Shown: positions 51,688 through 60,107, numbered from the stretch's first letter. The stretch: 64,000 nt of DNA from Nocardiopsis sp. ATB16-24 (GCF_030271535.1 NZ_JASCXJ010000001.1:1-64000); one strand, 5' to 3'. Numbers and translations: made by a program. The notes: generated from the letters alone by a model not told the origin.

Positions 51688-52413
51688 TCATCTCACCGCG
51701 AGATACACGGCGAAGTTGTACCAGCGGAACACCTCGTCAACACGCGAGAACCCCGCCTTGACCAGTGCCTCCCGGTTCTCCGATACACGGTAGGGCACCA
51801 GCACGTTCTCCAGGGACTCGCGCTTCCTTGCGATCTCGGTCCTGGAATACCCGCTGCGCTCCTTGTGTGCGTGATAGAGGTCGATGTAGGTGCGGGTGAA
51901 CTCCGGATCGTCCGCCAAGACCTTCTCTCCCAGCAACAGCGCCCCGCCCGGTTCGAGAGCGTCACAGATCTTCGCCAGTACCGCGTCCCGCTGGGGTGGT
52001 CGGACGAACTGGAGGGTAAAGAGCATGATCACCACTCTGGCGCCCGGCAGTCCCGGTAGGAGTTCGATCGGGTCCTCAAGGATGTCGACCTGGTGGTCGA
52101 GTCCAGAAGCGCGGATCTTGTCCCGGCAGCGGTCCCGCATCGCGGCGGAGGGCTCGACCCCCACGAACCTCACTCCGGCACCCGGATCCACCTCCCCCAT
52201 GAGTTTCACGAGAGTGTTTCCGGTGGAACAACCGATGTCGTATACGGCACCCCCTTCACCGAGGAATCGCTTCCCCAGTTCGACGGACATGCGTTGGATC
52301 TCTCCGTAGAAGGGAACACTGCGGTCCAACATGTCATCGAAGACGTGCGCCACGTTCTCGTCGAAGACGAAATCCCCCATCGGGGCATCCGTCGCGAAGA
52401 CCTCGTCACGCAT
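51688..52413 (-). CDS. CmoA-like carboxy-S-adenosylmethionine synthase
   Basis: A 241-residue class I fold. CmoA converts SAM and prephenate to carboxy-SAM. Close family features: FVFDENVAHVFDDMLDRSVP near the N terminus, SAM motif VYDIGCSTGNT, FTLQFVRPPQRDAVLAKI, EPGGALLLGEK, and the ARKRESLENVL region, which as I recall holds the arginine that recognises the carboxylate in E. coli CmoA. No tRNA-modifying CmoB is adjacent. The partner is the methyltransferase domain fused to MccB, whose gene it overlaps by 8 bp. By analogy with Bacillus/Yersinia McC clusters it should supply carboxy-SAM for carboxymethylating the nucleotide. Confidence 0.85.
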   Translation of the reverse strand: MRDEVFATDAPMGDFVFDENVAHVFDDMLDRSVPFYGEIQRMSVELGKRFLGEGGAVYDIGCSTGNTLVKLMGEVDPGAGVRFVGVEPSAAMRDRCRDKIRASGLDHQVDILEDPIELLPGLPGARVVIMLFTLQFVRPPQRDAVLAKICDALEPGGALLLGEKVLADDPEFTRTYIDLYHAHKERSGYSRTEIARKRESLENVLVPYRVSENREALVKAGFSRVDEVFRWYNFAVYLAVR

Positions 52414-54226
52414 CGGCGCTCCGCTCCATGACCAGGACGGCGAAGTAGGGAATCCGACTGGCCTTGTCGAAGATGACGGGATCCTCCTCACGGACGGAGG
52501 CCTCGGGGTGGGGCTCAAGCACCCTCCGCACGAGGAAACCCTGATCCAGAAACTCCTCGAAATAGCGGGAGAGGGTCCTGTGGTAGGTCCTGACTCCACG
52601 CATCTTGACTTCGCCGTTGCGGTCCTCACGGTCCTTCAGGCACTCTCCCTCGCGGAAGTAGTCGTCCACGACGTAGTGCCGGTACTCCCAACCGTGAGGA
52701 CCGGGAAGTTTGTGCCACCCGCCCCGATCCTTCATCGGGTGAGGGATCGACAGCACCAGACGTCCGCCCGGTTTCAGGGCCCCGTGGAGAAGGCGGACGC
52801 TCTTCGGCAGGTCGGCGATGTGGTCGAGGACGTTGAGGCAGCAGATGGTGTCGTAGCGTCCCTCTGCCCCGCTGAGAGCCTCCAGTCCCTGCGGTAGAAC
52901 CCGCACCAGATCACCGTGGTCACGCACATGTCGCCGTAGGAGTTCCCTCATCGCGGAGTCCGGCTCATAGGCCTCCACACAAGCACCGAGGGCGGCGAGA
53001 CGGCTCGTGACCTGGCCGGCGCCCGCACCGACGTCGGCGATCAGCATGCCGGGCGCTGGTGCCGCCAGCTCGGGAACGAGAGGATCCAGCAGAACGGCGT
53101 TGAAGGAATGACTCTCGCGTTCCTCCGCGTACTGGGAGGCGATACCGCCCCACCCGGACGCCTCCTTCGTCCCACAGACCGAACACCCGGTACCGCCCTT
53201 CCCGAACTCCTCCCAGTGGGGATCATAGGTACGGGAGTCGATGAGCATACGATGACCCTTGGTCGCCACCGGTAGCCCCAGTAGCCATCTCAGGGCCTCG
53301 TTGGCCTGAGCCGCCGCCACAAGGGCGTTGAGAGGGCCGAAACTCGGAGCCTGCCAGTGGGGATTCAGTTCATGCGCGGTCGTCTCAGCCGTGGTTTCCC
53401 CTGATCGACGACCTTCTGTATCGGGCAGCCTCTCAGCCTCGGCGCGGATGCAGGAGAAACACGGTGTTTCCGGGGGCAGGAGCAGGGGGCCGACGCTTCC
53501 ATGCCCCTCGATGTAACCCGAGGCACTGAAAGGGATCCCCACGACCTCACAGGCCCGGCTCGTCCACAGGTGTACGTCGGCGGGACGGTCGGCGGACAGC
53601 AGAACCAGATCAGCCTGTTCGGCCACCCGTACGGCCAGGTCAGCTGAGGAGAAGGACTCCGGTAGAGCGACCACATCCAAGTCCGCACGAAGCGCCCGAA
53701 GGCGTTCGGCGGCGACTTCGACCTTCAGTCGTCCGACATCGCTCTCGGTGAACAGCGTCTGCCGGGTGAGATTGGACAGTTCGACCTCGTCCCCGTCGGT
53801 CACCACCAACCTGCCCACACCAGCCGCTGTGAGGTGTGTGGCCAGGTGGGTTCCGATACCGCCCATACCGATCAGTCCCACGCTCACTTCGGACAGGTGT
53901 TTCTGCGCCCCGTCGTCAATCCCCATGAGCTGATAAAAGAGGCCGTGGCGGTCATACCGGCCACGGCCTTCGGGGGCGGGGACGAGCACACGGGCTTCCT
54001 CCAGGTCAGCGATCATCGCTATGGATTCGTCCCGTGTCCAGCCCGACAGCTCGGCCGCGGTCCCTACCAGTTGTTCGCGTTCGGTCGGTTGCGCGCACCG
54101 CCGCAGGAACGGCAGGAGGAACTCCGGAGGTTCCTCCAGCTGCCAGGCGACCGGTGGGAGTGTCCCTATCCGGAGGCCACCGTCACATTCACGAATCGAG
54201 AGGTAGGGGGGCAGCCACAGCTTCAT
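52406..54226 (-). CDS. mccB: MccB-like E1 nucleotidyltransferase fused to a SAM methyltransferase
   Basis: A 606-residue fusion. Residues 1-100: small domain like the peptide-clamp N terminus of MccB (opens MKLWLPPYLSIRECDGG). Residues 105-355: ThiF/E1 domain with GMGGIG (120-125), NLTRQTLFTESDVGRLKVEV (152-171), SADRP (211-215), ASGYIEG, and zinc tetrad C256-x2-C259 and C348-x2-C351, the order and spacing of MccB rather than of MoeB or ThiF. Residues 390-606: class I methyltransferase (DVGAGAGQ 398-405). Predicted to adenylate or cytidylate the Asn end of the precursor peptide, with the second half as carboxymethyltransferase. The ATG directly follows the aspS TAG, with GAGGAAA upstream. Confidence 0.85.
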   Translation of the reverse strand: MKLWLPPYLSIRECDGGLRIGTLPPVAWQLEEPPEFLLPFLRRCAQPTEREQLVGTAAELSGWTRDESIAMIADLEEARVLVPAPEGRGRYDRHGLFYQLMGIDDGAQKHLSEVSVGLIGMGGIGTHLATHLTAAGVGRLVVTDGDEVELSNLTRQTLFTESDVGRLKVEVAAERLRALRADLDVVALPESFSSADLAVRVAEQADLVLLSADRPADVHLWTSRACEVVGIPFSASGYIEGHGSVGPLLLPPETPCFSCIRAEAERLPDTEGRRSGETTAETTAHELNPHWQAPSFGPLNALVAAAQANEALRWLLGLPVATKGHRMLIDSRTYDPHWEEFGKGGTGCSVCGTKEASGWGGIASQYAEERESHSFNAVLLDPLVPELAAPAPGMLIADVGAGAGQVTSRLAALGACVEAYEPDSAMRELLRRHVRDHGDLVRVLPQGLEALSGAEGRYDTICCLNVLDHIADLPKSVRLLHGALKPGGRLVLSIPHPMKDRGGWHKLPGPHGWEYRHYVVDDYFREGECLKDREDRNGEVKMRGVRTYHRTLSRYFEEFLDQGFLVRRVLEPHPEASVREEDPVIFDKASRIPYFAVLVMERSADA

Positions 54227-55996
54227 CTATTTCCTCTGGTCTCCCGGGGGCAGGACCGTGCGGATGTGGACGTCGCGCAACTGCTTGTCCGAGACGGTGG
54301 AAGGCGCGCCCATCATCAGGTCCTGCGCGTTCTGGTTGAGCGGGAAGGCGATGGTTTCACGGATGTTGGGTTCGTCCGCGAGGAGCATGACGATCCGGTC
54401 GATACCGGGGGCGATACCGCCGTGCGGGGGCGCGCCGAACTTCAGGGCCTTGAGCATGCCGCCGAACTCGGCCTCCACGGCATCCTTGTCGTATCCGGCG
54501 ATCTCGAAGGCCTTGTACATGATCTCGGGAGAGTGGTTACGAATGGCCCCTGAGGACAGCTCCACACCGTTGCAGACGATGTCGTACTGCCAGGCCAGGA
54601 TGTCAAGGGGGTCCTGGTTCTGGAGCGCCTCCAGCCCGCCCTGAGGCATGGAGAACGGATTGTGGCTGAACTCGATCGTGCCCTCGTCCGAGCGCTCGAA
54701 CATGGGAAAGTCCACGATCCAGCAGAAGCGGTAGACCTTCTCCTCGAAGTGGCCGGCGCGCTTCCCGGCCTCGACCCGCACCGGAGCCATGATGCGGTTG
54801 ATCTCCGCCTCGTCCTCGCTGGCGCAGAAGAACAGACCGTAGCCGGGCCCCGCCCCGAGGGTGGTGAGCAGCTCGTCGCTGACCTCGGTGACGAACTTGG
54901 CGATGGGGCCGGTCAGTTCGTTGTTCTCACCCACCTTCAGCCAGGCGAGACCCTTGGCCCCGTTCTCGACTGCGAAGTCGCCGATGCCGTCGAAGAACTT
55001 GCGGGGCTGGTCCTGCACCTCGGGGACGGCCAGGGCGCGTACCTTCTTGCCCGCGAATGCGCGGAAGTCGGTCTTGTCGAAGAGCGCGGTGACGTCGAGC
55101 ATCTTCATCGGCACGCGCAGGTCGGGCTTGTCGGTCCCGTACCACTCCAGGGCGTCTCGGTAGGCGATCCTCGGGTACGGGGAGGTGATCTCCCAGCCGT
55201 TGGAGAATTCCCGGAAGACGTCGGTCAGGACCTTCTCGATGACCTGGAAGACGTCCTCCTGTTCCACGAAGCTCATCTCGACATCGAGTTGGTAGAACTC
55301 GCCCGGCGAGCGGTCGGCGCGGCTGTCCTCGTCGCGGAAGCAGGGGGCGATCTGGAAGTACCGGTCGAACCCGGCGATCATCAGTAGCTGCTTGAACTGC
55401 TGAGGAGCCTGGGGCAGGGCGAAGAACTGGCCCGGGTGCAAGCGGGAGGGCACCAGGAAGTCGCGGGCGCCCTCGGGGCTGGAGCTGGTGAGGATGGGGG
55501 TCTGGAACTCGTTGAAGCCCAGATCCGTCATCTTCTGGCGGATGGAGGCCACCACCTGCGAGCGCAGCATGACGTTGCGGTGCATCCGCTCGCGGCGAAG
55601 GTCCAGGAAGCGGTAGGTGAGGCGCCGCTCCTCGGAGGTGTTGTCCTCGGGGAAGACGGTCAGCGGGAGTTCCTCGGTCGTGCCGAGGACCTCCAGTTCG
55701 CCGGCGTCGATCTCGATCTCACCGGTGGAGGTGTTGGCGTTGACGTTCTCGGCGCTGCGGGCGGCGACCTGGCCGGTGACCTGGATGACCGTCTCCTTGG
55801 GGAGGCGGCTGAGCTCCTCGAACACCGGGGACTCGGGGCGTGCCGTGAGCTGGGTGACGCCATAGTGGTCGCGCAGGTCGACGAAGAGCAGACCGCCGAG
55901 ATCCCGGCGGTTGTGCACCCAGCCGGAGAGGCGCACCCGCTGTCCGACGTGCTCCCGGCGGAGCTGACCACACGTATGAGTCCTATAACGATGCAT
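54227..55996 (-). CDS. aspS: aspartyl-tRNA synthetase
   Basis: Full 589-residue class IIb synthetase: OB-fold anticodon domain ([20 protein letters not shown] onward), motif 2 ([12 protein letters not shown]), GAD insertion, motif 3 [14 protein letters not shown]. All looks functional; it is of the Streptomyces-like bacterial type. It sits between the Asn-ending 21-residue peptide and mccB with no gap on the mccB side, so it is cotranscribed. AspRS is the target of processed microcin C, so it may be a resistant copy or a housekeeping gene exploited for self-protection. A weak ribosome site precedes it. Confidence 0.95.
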   Translation of the reverse strand: MHRYRTHTCGQLRREHVGQRVRLSGWVHNRRDLGGLLFVDLRDHYGVTQLTARPESPVFEELSRLPKETVIQVTGQVAARSAENVNANTSTGEIEIDAGELEVLGTTEELPLTVFPEDNTSEERRLTYRFLDLRRERMHRNVMLRSQVVASIRQKMTDLGFNEFQTPILTSSSPEGARDFLVPSRLHPGQFFALPQAPQQFKQLLMIAGFDRYFQIAPCFRDEDSRADRSPGEFYQLDVEMSFVEQEDVFQVIEKVLTDVFREFSNGWEITSPYPRIAYRDALEWYGTDKPDLRVPMKMLDVTALFDKTDFRAFAGKKVRALAVPEVQDQPRKFFDGIGDFAVENGAKGLAWLKVGENNELTGPIAKFVTEVSDELLTTLGAGPGYGLFFCASEDEAEINRIMAPVRVEAGKRAGHFEEKVYRFCWIVDFPMFERSDEGTIEFSHNPFSMPQGGLEALQNQDPLDILAWQYDIVCNGVELSSGAIRNHSPEIMYKAFEIAGYDKDAVEAEFGGMLKALKFGAPPHGGIAPGIDRIVMLLADEPNIRETIAFPLNQNAQDLMMGAPSTVSDKQLRDVHIRTVLPPGDQRK

Positions 55997-56145
55997 GAGT
56001 TACCAAGTCCACTAACTACACGGCTGAGGGAAGACGCCGGAGAGCCCTGGGCGGGACCGGCCGAAAGAACACCCCTTGAACACCTGGAATCCTACCGTCA
56101 ACCGCCGTCAGCGCCGCCTTCCGTCTCCTTTGGGCCAGAACGACC

Positions 56146-56170
56146 GGCGAACCCCGGAGAGGGGCTCGCC
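56146..56170 (-). terminator. hairpin between the mccA-like ORF and aspS
   Basis: A 10-bp stem (56146-56155 with 56161-56170, one G-U pair) with a 5-nt loop starts 12 bases after the peptide ORF stop. Partial termination here would give an abundant short mccA message, as the hairpin in the same place does in the E. coli mcc operon. Confidence 0.65.
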
Positions 56171-56182
56171 AGTCCGGGGGCA

Positions 56183-56248
56183 CTAGTTGGCGACGACGGT
56201 GGTGCTGCCCTTGACCTTGCGGACAGGGGTCATCGAGATGCGACGCAT
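56183..56248 (-). CDS. mccA: 21-residue precursor-peptide candidate ending in Asn (MccA-like)
   Basis: Read directly from the bases: ATG, 20 sense codons, TAG. The peptide starts MRRISMTPVR and ends STTVVAN. AAGGAG lies 6 bases before the ATG, the strongest ribosome site in this region. MccB activates the carboxyl end of an Asn-ending precursor, and this ends in Asn. It is basic in the first two thirds (five Arg/Lys, RKVK included), as I recall for the Bacillus precursor. It is followed by a terminator-like hairpin and then by aspS and mccB. Too short for a homology argument; the case rests on Asn end, ribosome site, promoter and operon. Confidence 0.75.
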   Translation of the reverse strand: MRRISMTPVRKVKGSTTVVAN

Positions 56249-56297
56249 GAAGCTCTCCTTGGCTCAGGCGGGCCCGCCAGAACCAGCGGTAGTGGTC

Positions 56298-56327
56298 ACG
56301 CTACGGCAGCGATCTGGAGTATTCCAA
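56298..56327 (-). promoter_or_regulatory. mccA-like promoter with XRE-type operator
   Basis: Minus-strand -35 TTGGAA (56322-56327), 18-bp spacer, -10 TAGCGT (56298-56303); start near 56290, about 40 nt before the peptide ATG. The palindrome CTGGA-GTAT-TCCAA (56314-56327, plus strand) overlaps the -35 and matches the TTGGA-N4-TCCAA operators of the XRE gene at 9 of 10 positions. Confidence 0.6.
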
Positions 56328-56380
56328 GACTCGGAAGGAAACCATCACCTGGGAGACAGAGTTCCGCCGGAACCGGCAGG

Positions 56381-57097
56381 TCAGCCGGCGATGTCACGCA
56401 GGTAGGGATTGGTGGCGCGCTCGCGTCCGACGGTGGTGGCCGGGCCGTGTCCGGGCAGGATCCGGGTCTGGTCGGGGCGGCTCAGCACGGCGTCGGCGAG
56501 GCTGCGCGACATGGCCTCGTGGTCGCCGCCGGGGAAGTCGGTGCGGCCGATGGACCCGGCGAAGACCAGGTCGCCCGCGAACATCACCGGCACCCCGTCC
56601 TTGGTGGTCACGGTGTACACCACCGATCCGGGCGTGTGGCCCGGGGTGTGCTCCACCGTGAGGTCCATTCCGGCCAGGGTGAGGACGTCGCCTCCGGAGA
56701 CCTCCACGAGGTCGTCGGGCTCCGTGTACGGGCCCGGGCCCAAAAGTGCCGACAGCTGTGCGGCGAAGCCGGGATCGACGCCCCTGCCGGGCTCGGTCAG
56801 CAGGCCGCGGTCCTCGGGGTGCAGGTGGACGGGCACGCCGTGGCGCGCGCACACCTCCCCGGCCGACCACACGTGGTCGAAGTGGCCGTGGGTGAGCAGC
56901 ACCGCGACGGGCCTCAACCCATGTTCGGAGAGCACCTTGTCGACCTGCTCCACGGCCTCCTGTCCCGGGTCGACGATGACGCAGTCACCGTCCGGGGCCG
57001 GTGCGAGCACGTAACAGTTCGCGGCGAGGGGCCCGGTGGGAAGTGCGGCGATGAGCACGGCGAGTGTCGTCCTGTCCTCGGTCGGGTGCGCGGTCAT
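56381..57097 (-). CDS. MBL-fold metallohydrolase (glyoxalase II-like)
   Basis: A 238-residue metallo-beta-lactamase fold protein with LLTHGHFDHVW (HxHxDH), TPGHTPGS and FAGDLVFAGSIGR metal ligands, of the hydroxyacylglutathione-hydrolase-like group common beside hisS and DUF349 genes in actinobacteria. Substrate unknown. It precedes the mccA-like promoter by 54 bp; that promoter's proximity suggests the peptide operon was inserted after it. Confidence 0.88.
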   Translation of the reverse strand: MTAHPTEDRTTLAVLIAALPTGPLAANCYVLAPAPDGDCVIVDPGQEAVEQVDKVLSEHGLRPVAVLLTHGHFDHVWSAGEVCARHGVPVHLHPEDRGLLTEPGRGVDPGFAAQLSALLGPGPYTEPDDLVEVSGGDVLTLAGMDLTVEHTPGHTPGSVVYTVTTKDGVPVMFAGDLVFAGSIGRTDFPGGDHEAMSRSLADAVLSRPDQTRILPGHGPATTVGRERATNPYLRDIAG

Positions 57098-57510
57098 GGG
57101 GCCGCCGGTTCGTGATCCTCGACGGTGGGAACCCCCGAGTCCAGAGCCTATCGACGTGTGGAAGGGGTGGCGACCCGATCACCTCGGGGAGAAAGCGTTT
57201 GATCACCATTCGATCACCGCGCGCGCCCGGCCTCTTTGCCAAACCGCGTGGTAATGCCATATTGGTCACCGTCCTTGGCGTACACCGATGCCCCGACCTG
57301 CGCCTCCCTTGGGCGGGAGGGCGACCCGGGCCGACGCCCGAGGACACGCGGACGCCCTGGTCCGCGCAGACGTGAACCACGGCGCGGCACCTCCCGCCGA
57401 ATCGTACGGATATCGTGCTGAGCACGGCGGTCCCCGTTACGACCGGCGAGGACACGACGCGACGACCCGAACCCGTCCCACGGCCGGGCTCATGACAGCA
57501 GGAGGACACG
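57098..57510. promoter_or_regulatory. divergent promoter region (MBL hydrolase / DUF349 protein)
   Basis: No gene. It contains three direct GATCACC copies (57177-57183, 57201-57207, 57212-57218) 110-120 bp upstream of the MBL gene, a candidate regulator site. GC-rich palindromic segments near 57340-57400 are not clearly hairpins. Confidence 0.4.
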
Positions 57511-58743
57511 GTGACCACGGACCCTTGGGGCCGCGTAGACGATGACGGCACGGTCTACGTGCGCACGAGCGAAGGCGAACGGGTCGTTGGATCGTGGCAG
57601 GCGGGGGCGCCGGAGGAGGCCTTGGCGTTCTTCCGCCGCAAGTACGACTCCCTCGTCACCGAGGTGGAGCTGCTGGAGAAGCGGCTGAACAGCACCGACC
57701 TGTCGGCCTCCTCCGCGATGGCGAGCATCGACAAGCTGCGCGACTCGGTCCGCGAGGCGAACGCGGTCGGTGACCTGGACGCTCTGCTGAGGCGACTGGA
57801 CGTGCTGGCCGACCGTGCCGAGCAGCGCAAGGTCGAGCAGAAGCAGGCCCAGGAGCAGGCGCGCGAGCAGGCCCGGGAGACCAAGGAGCGCATCGTCGCC
57901 GAGGCCGAGCGGGTCGCGGTGGAGACGACGCACTGGAAGTCCGGCGGTGAGCGGATGCTCCAGCTCATCGAGGAGTGGAAGAAGGCGCCCCGGGCCGACC
58001 GCCCCACCGAGCAGGCGCTGTGGAAGCGCATGTCCGCGGCGCGTAACTCCTTCTCCAAGCGGCGCAAGGCCTACTTCGCGAACCTGGACCAGGAGCGTGA
58101 GACGGTGCGTGCGGAGAAGGAGCGCATCGTGGAGGAGGCCGAGTCGCTGGCGCACTCCACCGACTGGGGCCCCACGGCACGCGCCTACCGTGATCTGATG
58201 CAGCAGTGGAAGAGGAGCGGTCGCGCCGACAGGGCCAGCGAGGAGAAGCTGTGGACGCGGTTCAAGGCGGCCCAGGACACCTTCTTCGACGCGCGTAACG
58301 CCACCTTCGCCGAACGCGACGCCGAGCTTCGGGTCAACGCCGAGGCCAAGGAGCGCATCCTGGCCGAGGCCAGGTCCGAGATCCCCTCCATCTCCGATCC
58401 ACGTCGGGCACGCGCCCGGCTGCGCGACTTCCAGGAGGCCTGGGAGGAGGCCGGCGAGCTGCCCCGCGACGTGCGCGACCAGCTGGAGGGCGCCTTCCGG
58501 CAGATCGAGGACGGCGTGCGCAGGGCGGAGGAGGCCGAGTGGAAGCGCACCAGCCCCGAGGCCCGAGCGCGTGCCCAGGACACCGTCTCCCAGTTGGCGT
58601 CGGCGATCAGCGACCTGGAGACCAAGCTGGACAAGGCAAGGGAGAGCGGTGACACCCGCCGCGCCAAGGAGTACGAGGAGGCGCTGGAGGCCCGCCGCTC
58701 GTGGTTGGCCGAGGCGCAAAAGGCGCTCGACGAGCTGAGTTGA
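57511..58743 (+). CDS. DUF349 coiled-coil protein
   Basis: A 410-residue almost entirely helical protein with repeated DUF349 modules (three ERMLQLIEEWKKAPRADR / DLMQQWKRSGRADR / DFQEAWEEAGELPR-type units, each about 75 residues). Function unknown; found beside relA/secDF or hisS in most actinobacteria. GTG 57511 has GGAGGAC upstream. Confidence 0.9.
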   Translation: MTTDPWGRVDDDGTVYVRTSEGERVVGSWQAGAPEEALAFFRRKYDSLVTEVELLEKRLNSTDLSASSAMASIDKLRDSVREANAVGDLDALLRRLDVLADRAEQRKVEQKQAQEQAREQARETKERIVAEAERVAVETTHWKSGGERMLQLIEEWKKAPRADRPTEQALWKRMSAARNSFSKRRKAYFANLDQERETVRAEKERIVEEAESLAHSTDWGPTARAYRDLMQQWKRSGRADRASEEKLWTRFKAAQDTFFDARNATFAERDAELRVNAEAKERILAEARSEIPSISDPRRARARLRDFQEAWEEAGELPRDVRDQLEGAFRQIEDGVRRAEEAEWKRTSPEARARAQDTVSQLASAISDLETKLDKARESGDTRRAKEYEEALEARRSWLAEAQKALDELS

Positions 58744-58761
58744 GCCTTCGGGCCGACCCAG

Positions 58762-58809
58762 GAACGGGCCGCGCCCCCGGGTGTTCGTCACCGGGGCCGC
58801 GGCCCGTTC
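58762..58809. terminator. bidirectional terminator between the DUF349 gene and metK
   Basis: A 12-bp perfect stem (58762-58773 with 58798-58809) with a large self-complementary loop, 19 bp after the DUF349 stop. Confidence 0.75.
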
Positions 58810-58864
58810 ACGTTCCCGCGACCCCTTCGGTCGGTCCCGGGGGCTTTCCGTTCCGAACGCACGC

Positions 58865-58896
58865 GGTCGGGGGCGGTCGATCGACCGTCCCCGACC
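58865..58896 (-). terminator. metK terminator
   Basis: A 16-bp near-perfect inverted repeat (58865-58880 with 58881-58896, one G-U pair) just downstream of the metK stop. Confidence 0.7.
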
Positions 58897-58913
58897 GGAT
58901 CGGGACGTGCTTC

Positions 58914-60107
58914 TCAGGCGCCGACGAAGGAGCGCAGCGCGGCGGCCCGCTCGGTGCTCTCCCAGGTGAACTCGGGCAGCTCACGACCGAAGTGGCCGTA
59001 GGCGGCCGTCTTGGAGTACACCGGGCGCAGCAGGTCCAGGTCCCGCACGATCGCGGCCGGACGCAGGTCGAAGACCTCCTTGACCGCTTTCTCGATCAGT
59101 TCGGGCGCGACCTTCTCGGTGCCGAAGGTCTCGATGAACACACCGACCGGGTGCGCCTTGCCGATGGCGTAGGCGACCTGGACCTCGACGCGCTCGGCGA
59201 GTTCGGCGGCCACGATGTTCTTGGCGACCCACCGGGTGGCGTAGGCGGCCGAACGGTCCACCTTCGAGGGGTCCTTGCCGGAGAAGGCCCCACCACCGTG
59301 ACGAGCGTAACCGCCGTAGGTGTCCACGATGATCTTGCGTCCGGTCAGACCGGCGTCTCCCATGGGACCGCCGACCTCGAAACGGCCGGTCGGGTTGACC
59401 AGGAGGCGGTAGTCGTCGGCCTCCAGGCCGTAGGCGGACACCACCGGCTCGATGACGTGCTCACGGATGTCGGGAGCGAGCATCTCGTCGAGGTTGATGT
59501 CGGCCGAGTGCTGACTGGAGACCACGACGGTGTCCAGACGGGCCGGGACATGGCCGTCGTACTCGACGGTGACCTGGGTCTTGCCGTCCGGACGCAGGTA
59601 GGGGACCGTGCCGTTGCGGCGGACCGCGGACAGGCGCTCGGCCAGTGCGTGCGCCAGTTTGATCGGCAGCGGCATGAGCTCGGGGGTCTCGCGGTTGGCG
59701 TAGCCGAACATCAGACCCTGGTCACCGGCGCCCTGTCGGTTGAGGACGTCGTCCTCGTGGTCGACGCGCGCCTCGTAGGCGGTGTCGACGCCCTGGGCGA
59801 TGTCCGGGGACTGGGCGTCGATGGAGACGTTGACCCCGCAGGAGTCACCGTCGAACCCCTTCGCCGAGGAGTCGTAGCCGATCTCGAGGATCTTGCCTCG
59901 TGCGATGGCGGGGATGTCGACGTAGGTCTGGGTGGTGACCTCACCCGCGATGTGGACCTGACCGGTGGTGATCAGCGTCTCTACCGCGACCCGGCTCAGC
60001 GGGTCCTGGGCGAGCATCGCGTCGAGGATCGCGTCACTGATCTGGTCGGCCATCTTGTCGGGATGGCCCTCGGTGACCGACTCGGAGGTGAAAAGGCGGC
60101 GGGACAC
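58914..60107 (-). CDS. metK: S-adenosylmethionine synthetase
   Basis: Makes SAM from methionine and ATP. The 397-residue protein has [20 protein letters not shown], the [12 protein letters not shown] hexapeptide region and [22 protein letters not shown] 60107 has AAGGAG nine bases upstream. SAM made here is also the substrate of the carboxy-SAM and methyltransferase steps in the mcc-like operon. No SAM riboswitch was recognised in the 293 bp upstream. Confidence 0.97.
   Translation of the reverse strand: MSRRLFTSESVTEGHPDKMADQISDAILDAMLAQDPLSRVAVETLITTGQVHIAGEVTTQTYVDIPAIARGKILEIGYDSSAKGFDGDSCGVNVSIDAQSPDIAQGVDTAYEARVDHEDDVLNRQGAGDQGLMFGYANRETPELMPLPIKLAHALAERLSAVRRNGTVPYLRPDGKTQVTVEYDGHVPARLDTVVVSSQHSADINLDEMLAPDIREHVIEPVVSAYGLEADDYRLLVNPTGRFEVGGPMGDAGLTGRKIIVDTYGGYARHGGGAFSGKDPSKVDRSAAYATRWVAKNIVAAELAERVEVQVAYAIGKAHPVGVFIETFGTEKVAPELIEKAVKEVFDLRPAAIVRDLDLLRPVYSKTAAYGHFGRELPEFTWESTERAAALRSFVGA

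Noticed and set aside
51688-52413. CmoA acting in tRNA cmo5U modification
   Set aside because: No cmoB nearby, and the gene overlaps the mccB fusion in one operon.
52406-54226. Reading the E1 gene as thiF, moeB or a thiazole/oxazole RiPP enzyme
   Set aside because: No thiS, moaD, YcaO or sulfur-transfer genes are near; motif order and the fused methyltransferase with CmoA-like partner fit MccB better.
57490-58791. 433-codon minus-strand frame opposite the DUF349 gene
   Set aside because: Leucine/arginine-rich antisense frame; the plus-strand DUF349 protein is a clear family member with a proper ribosome site.
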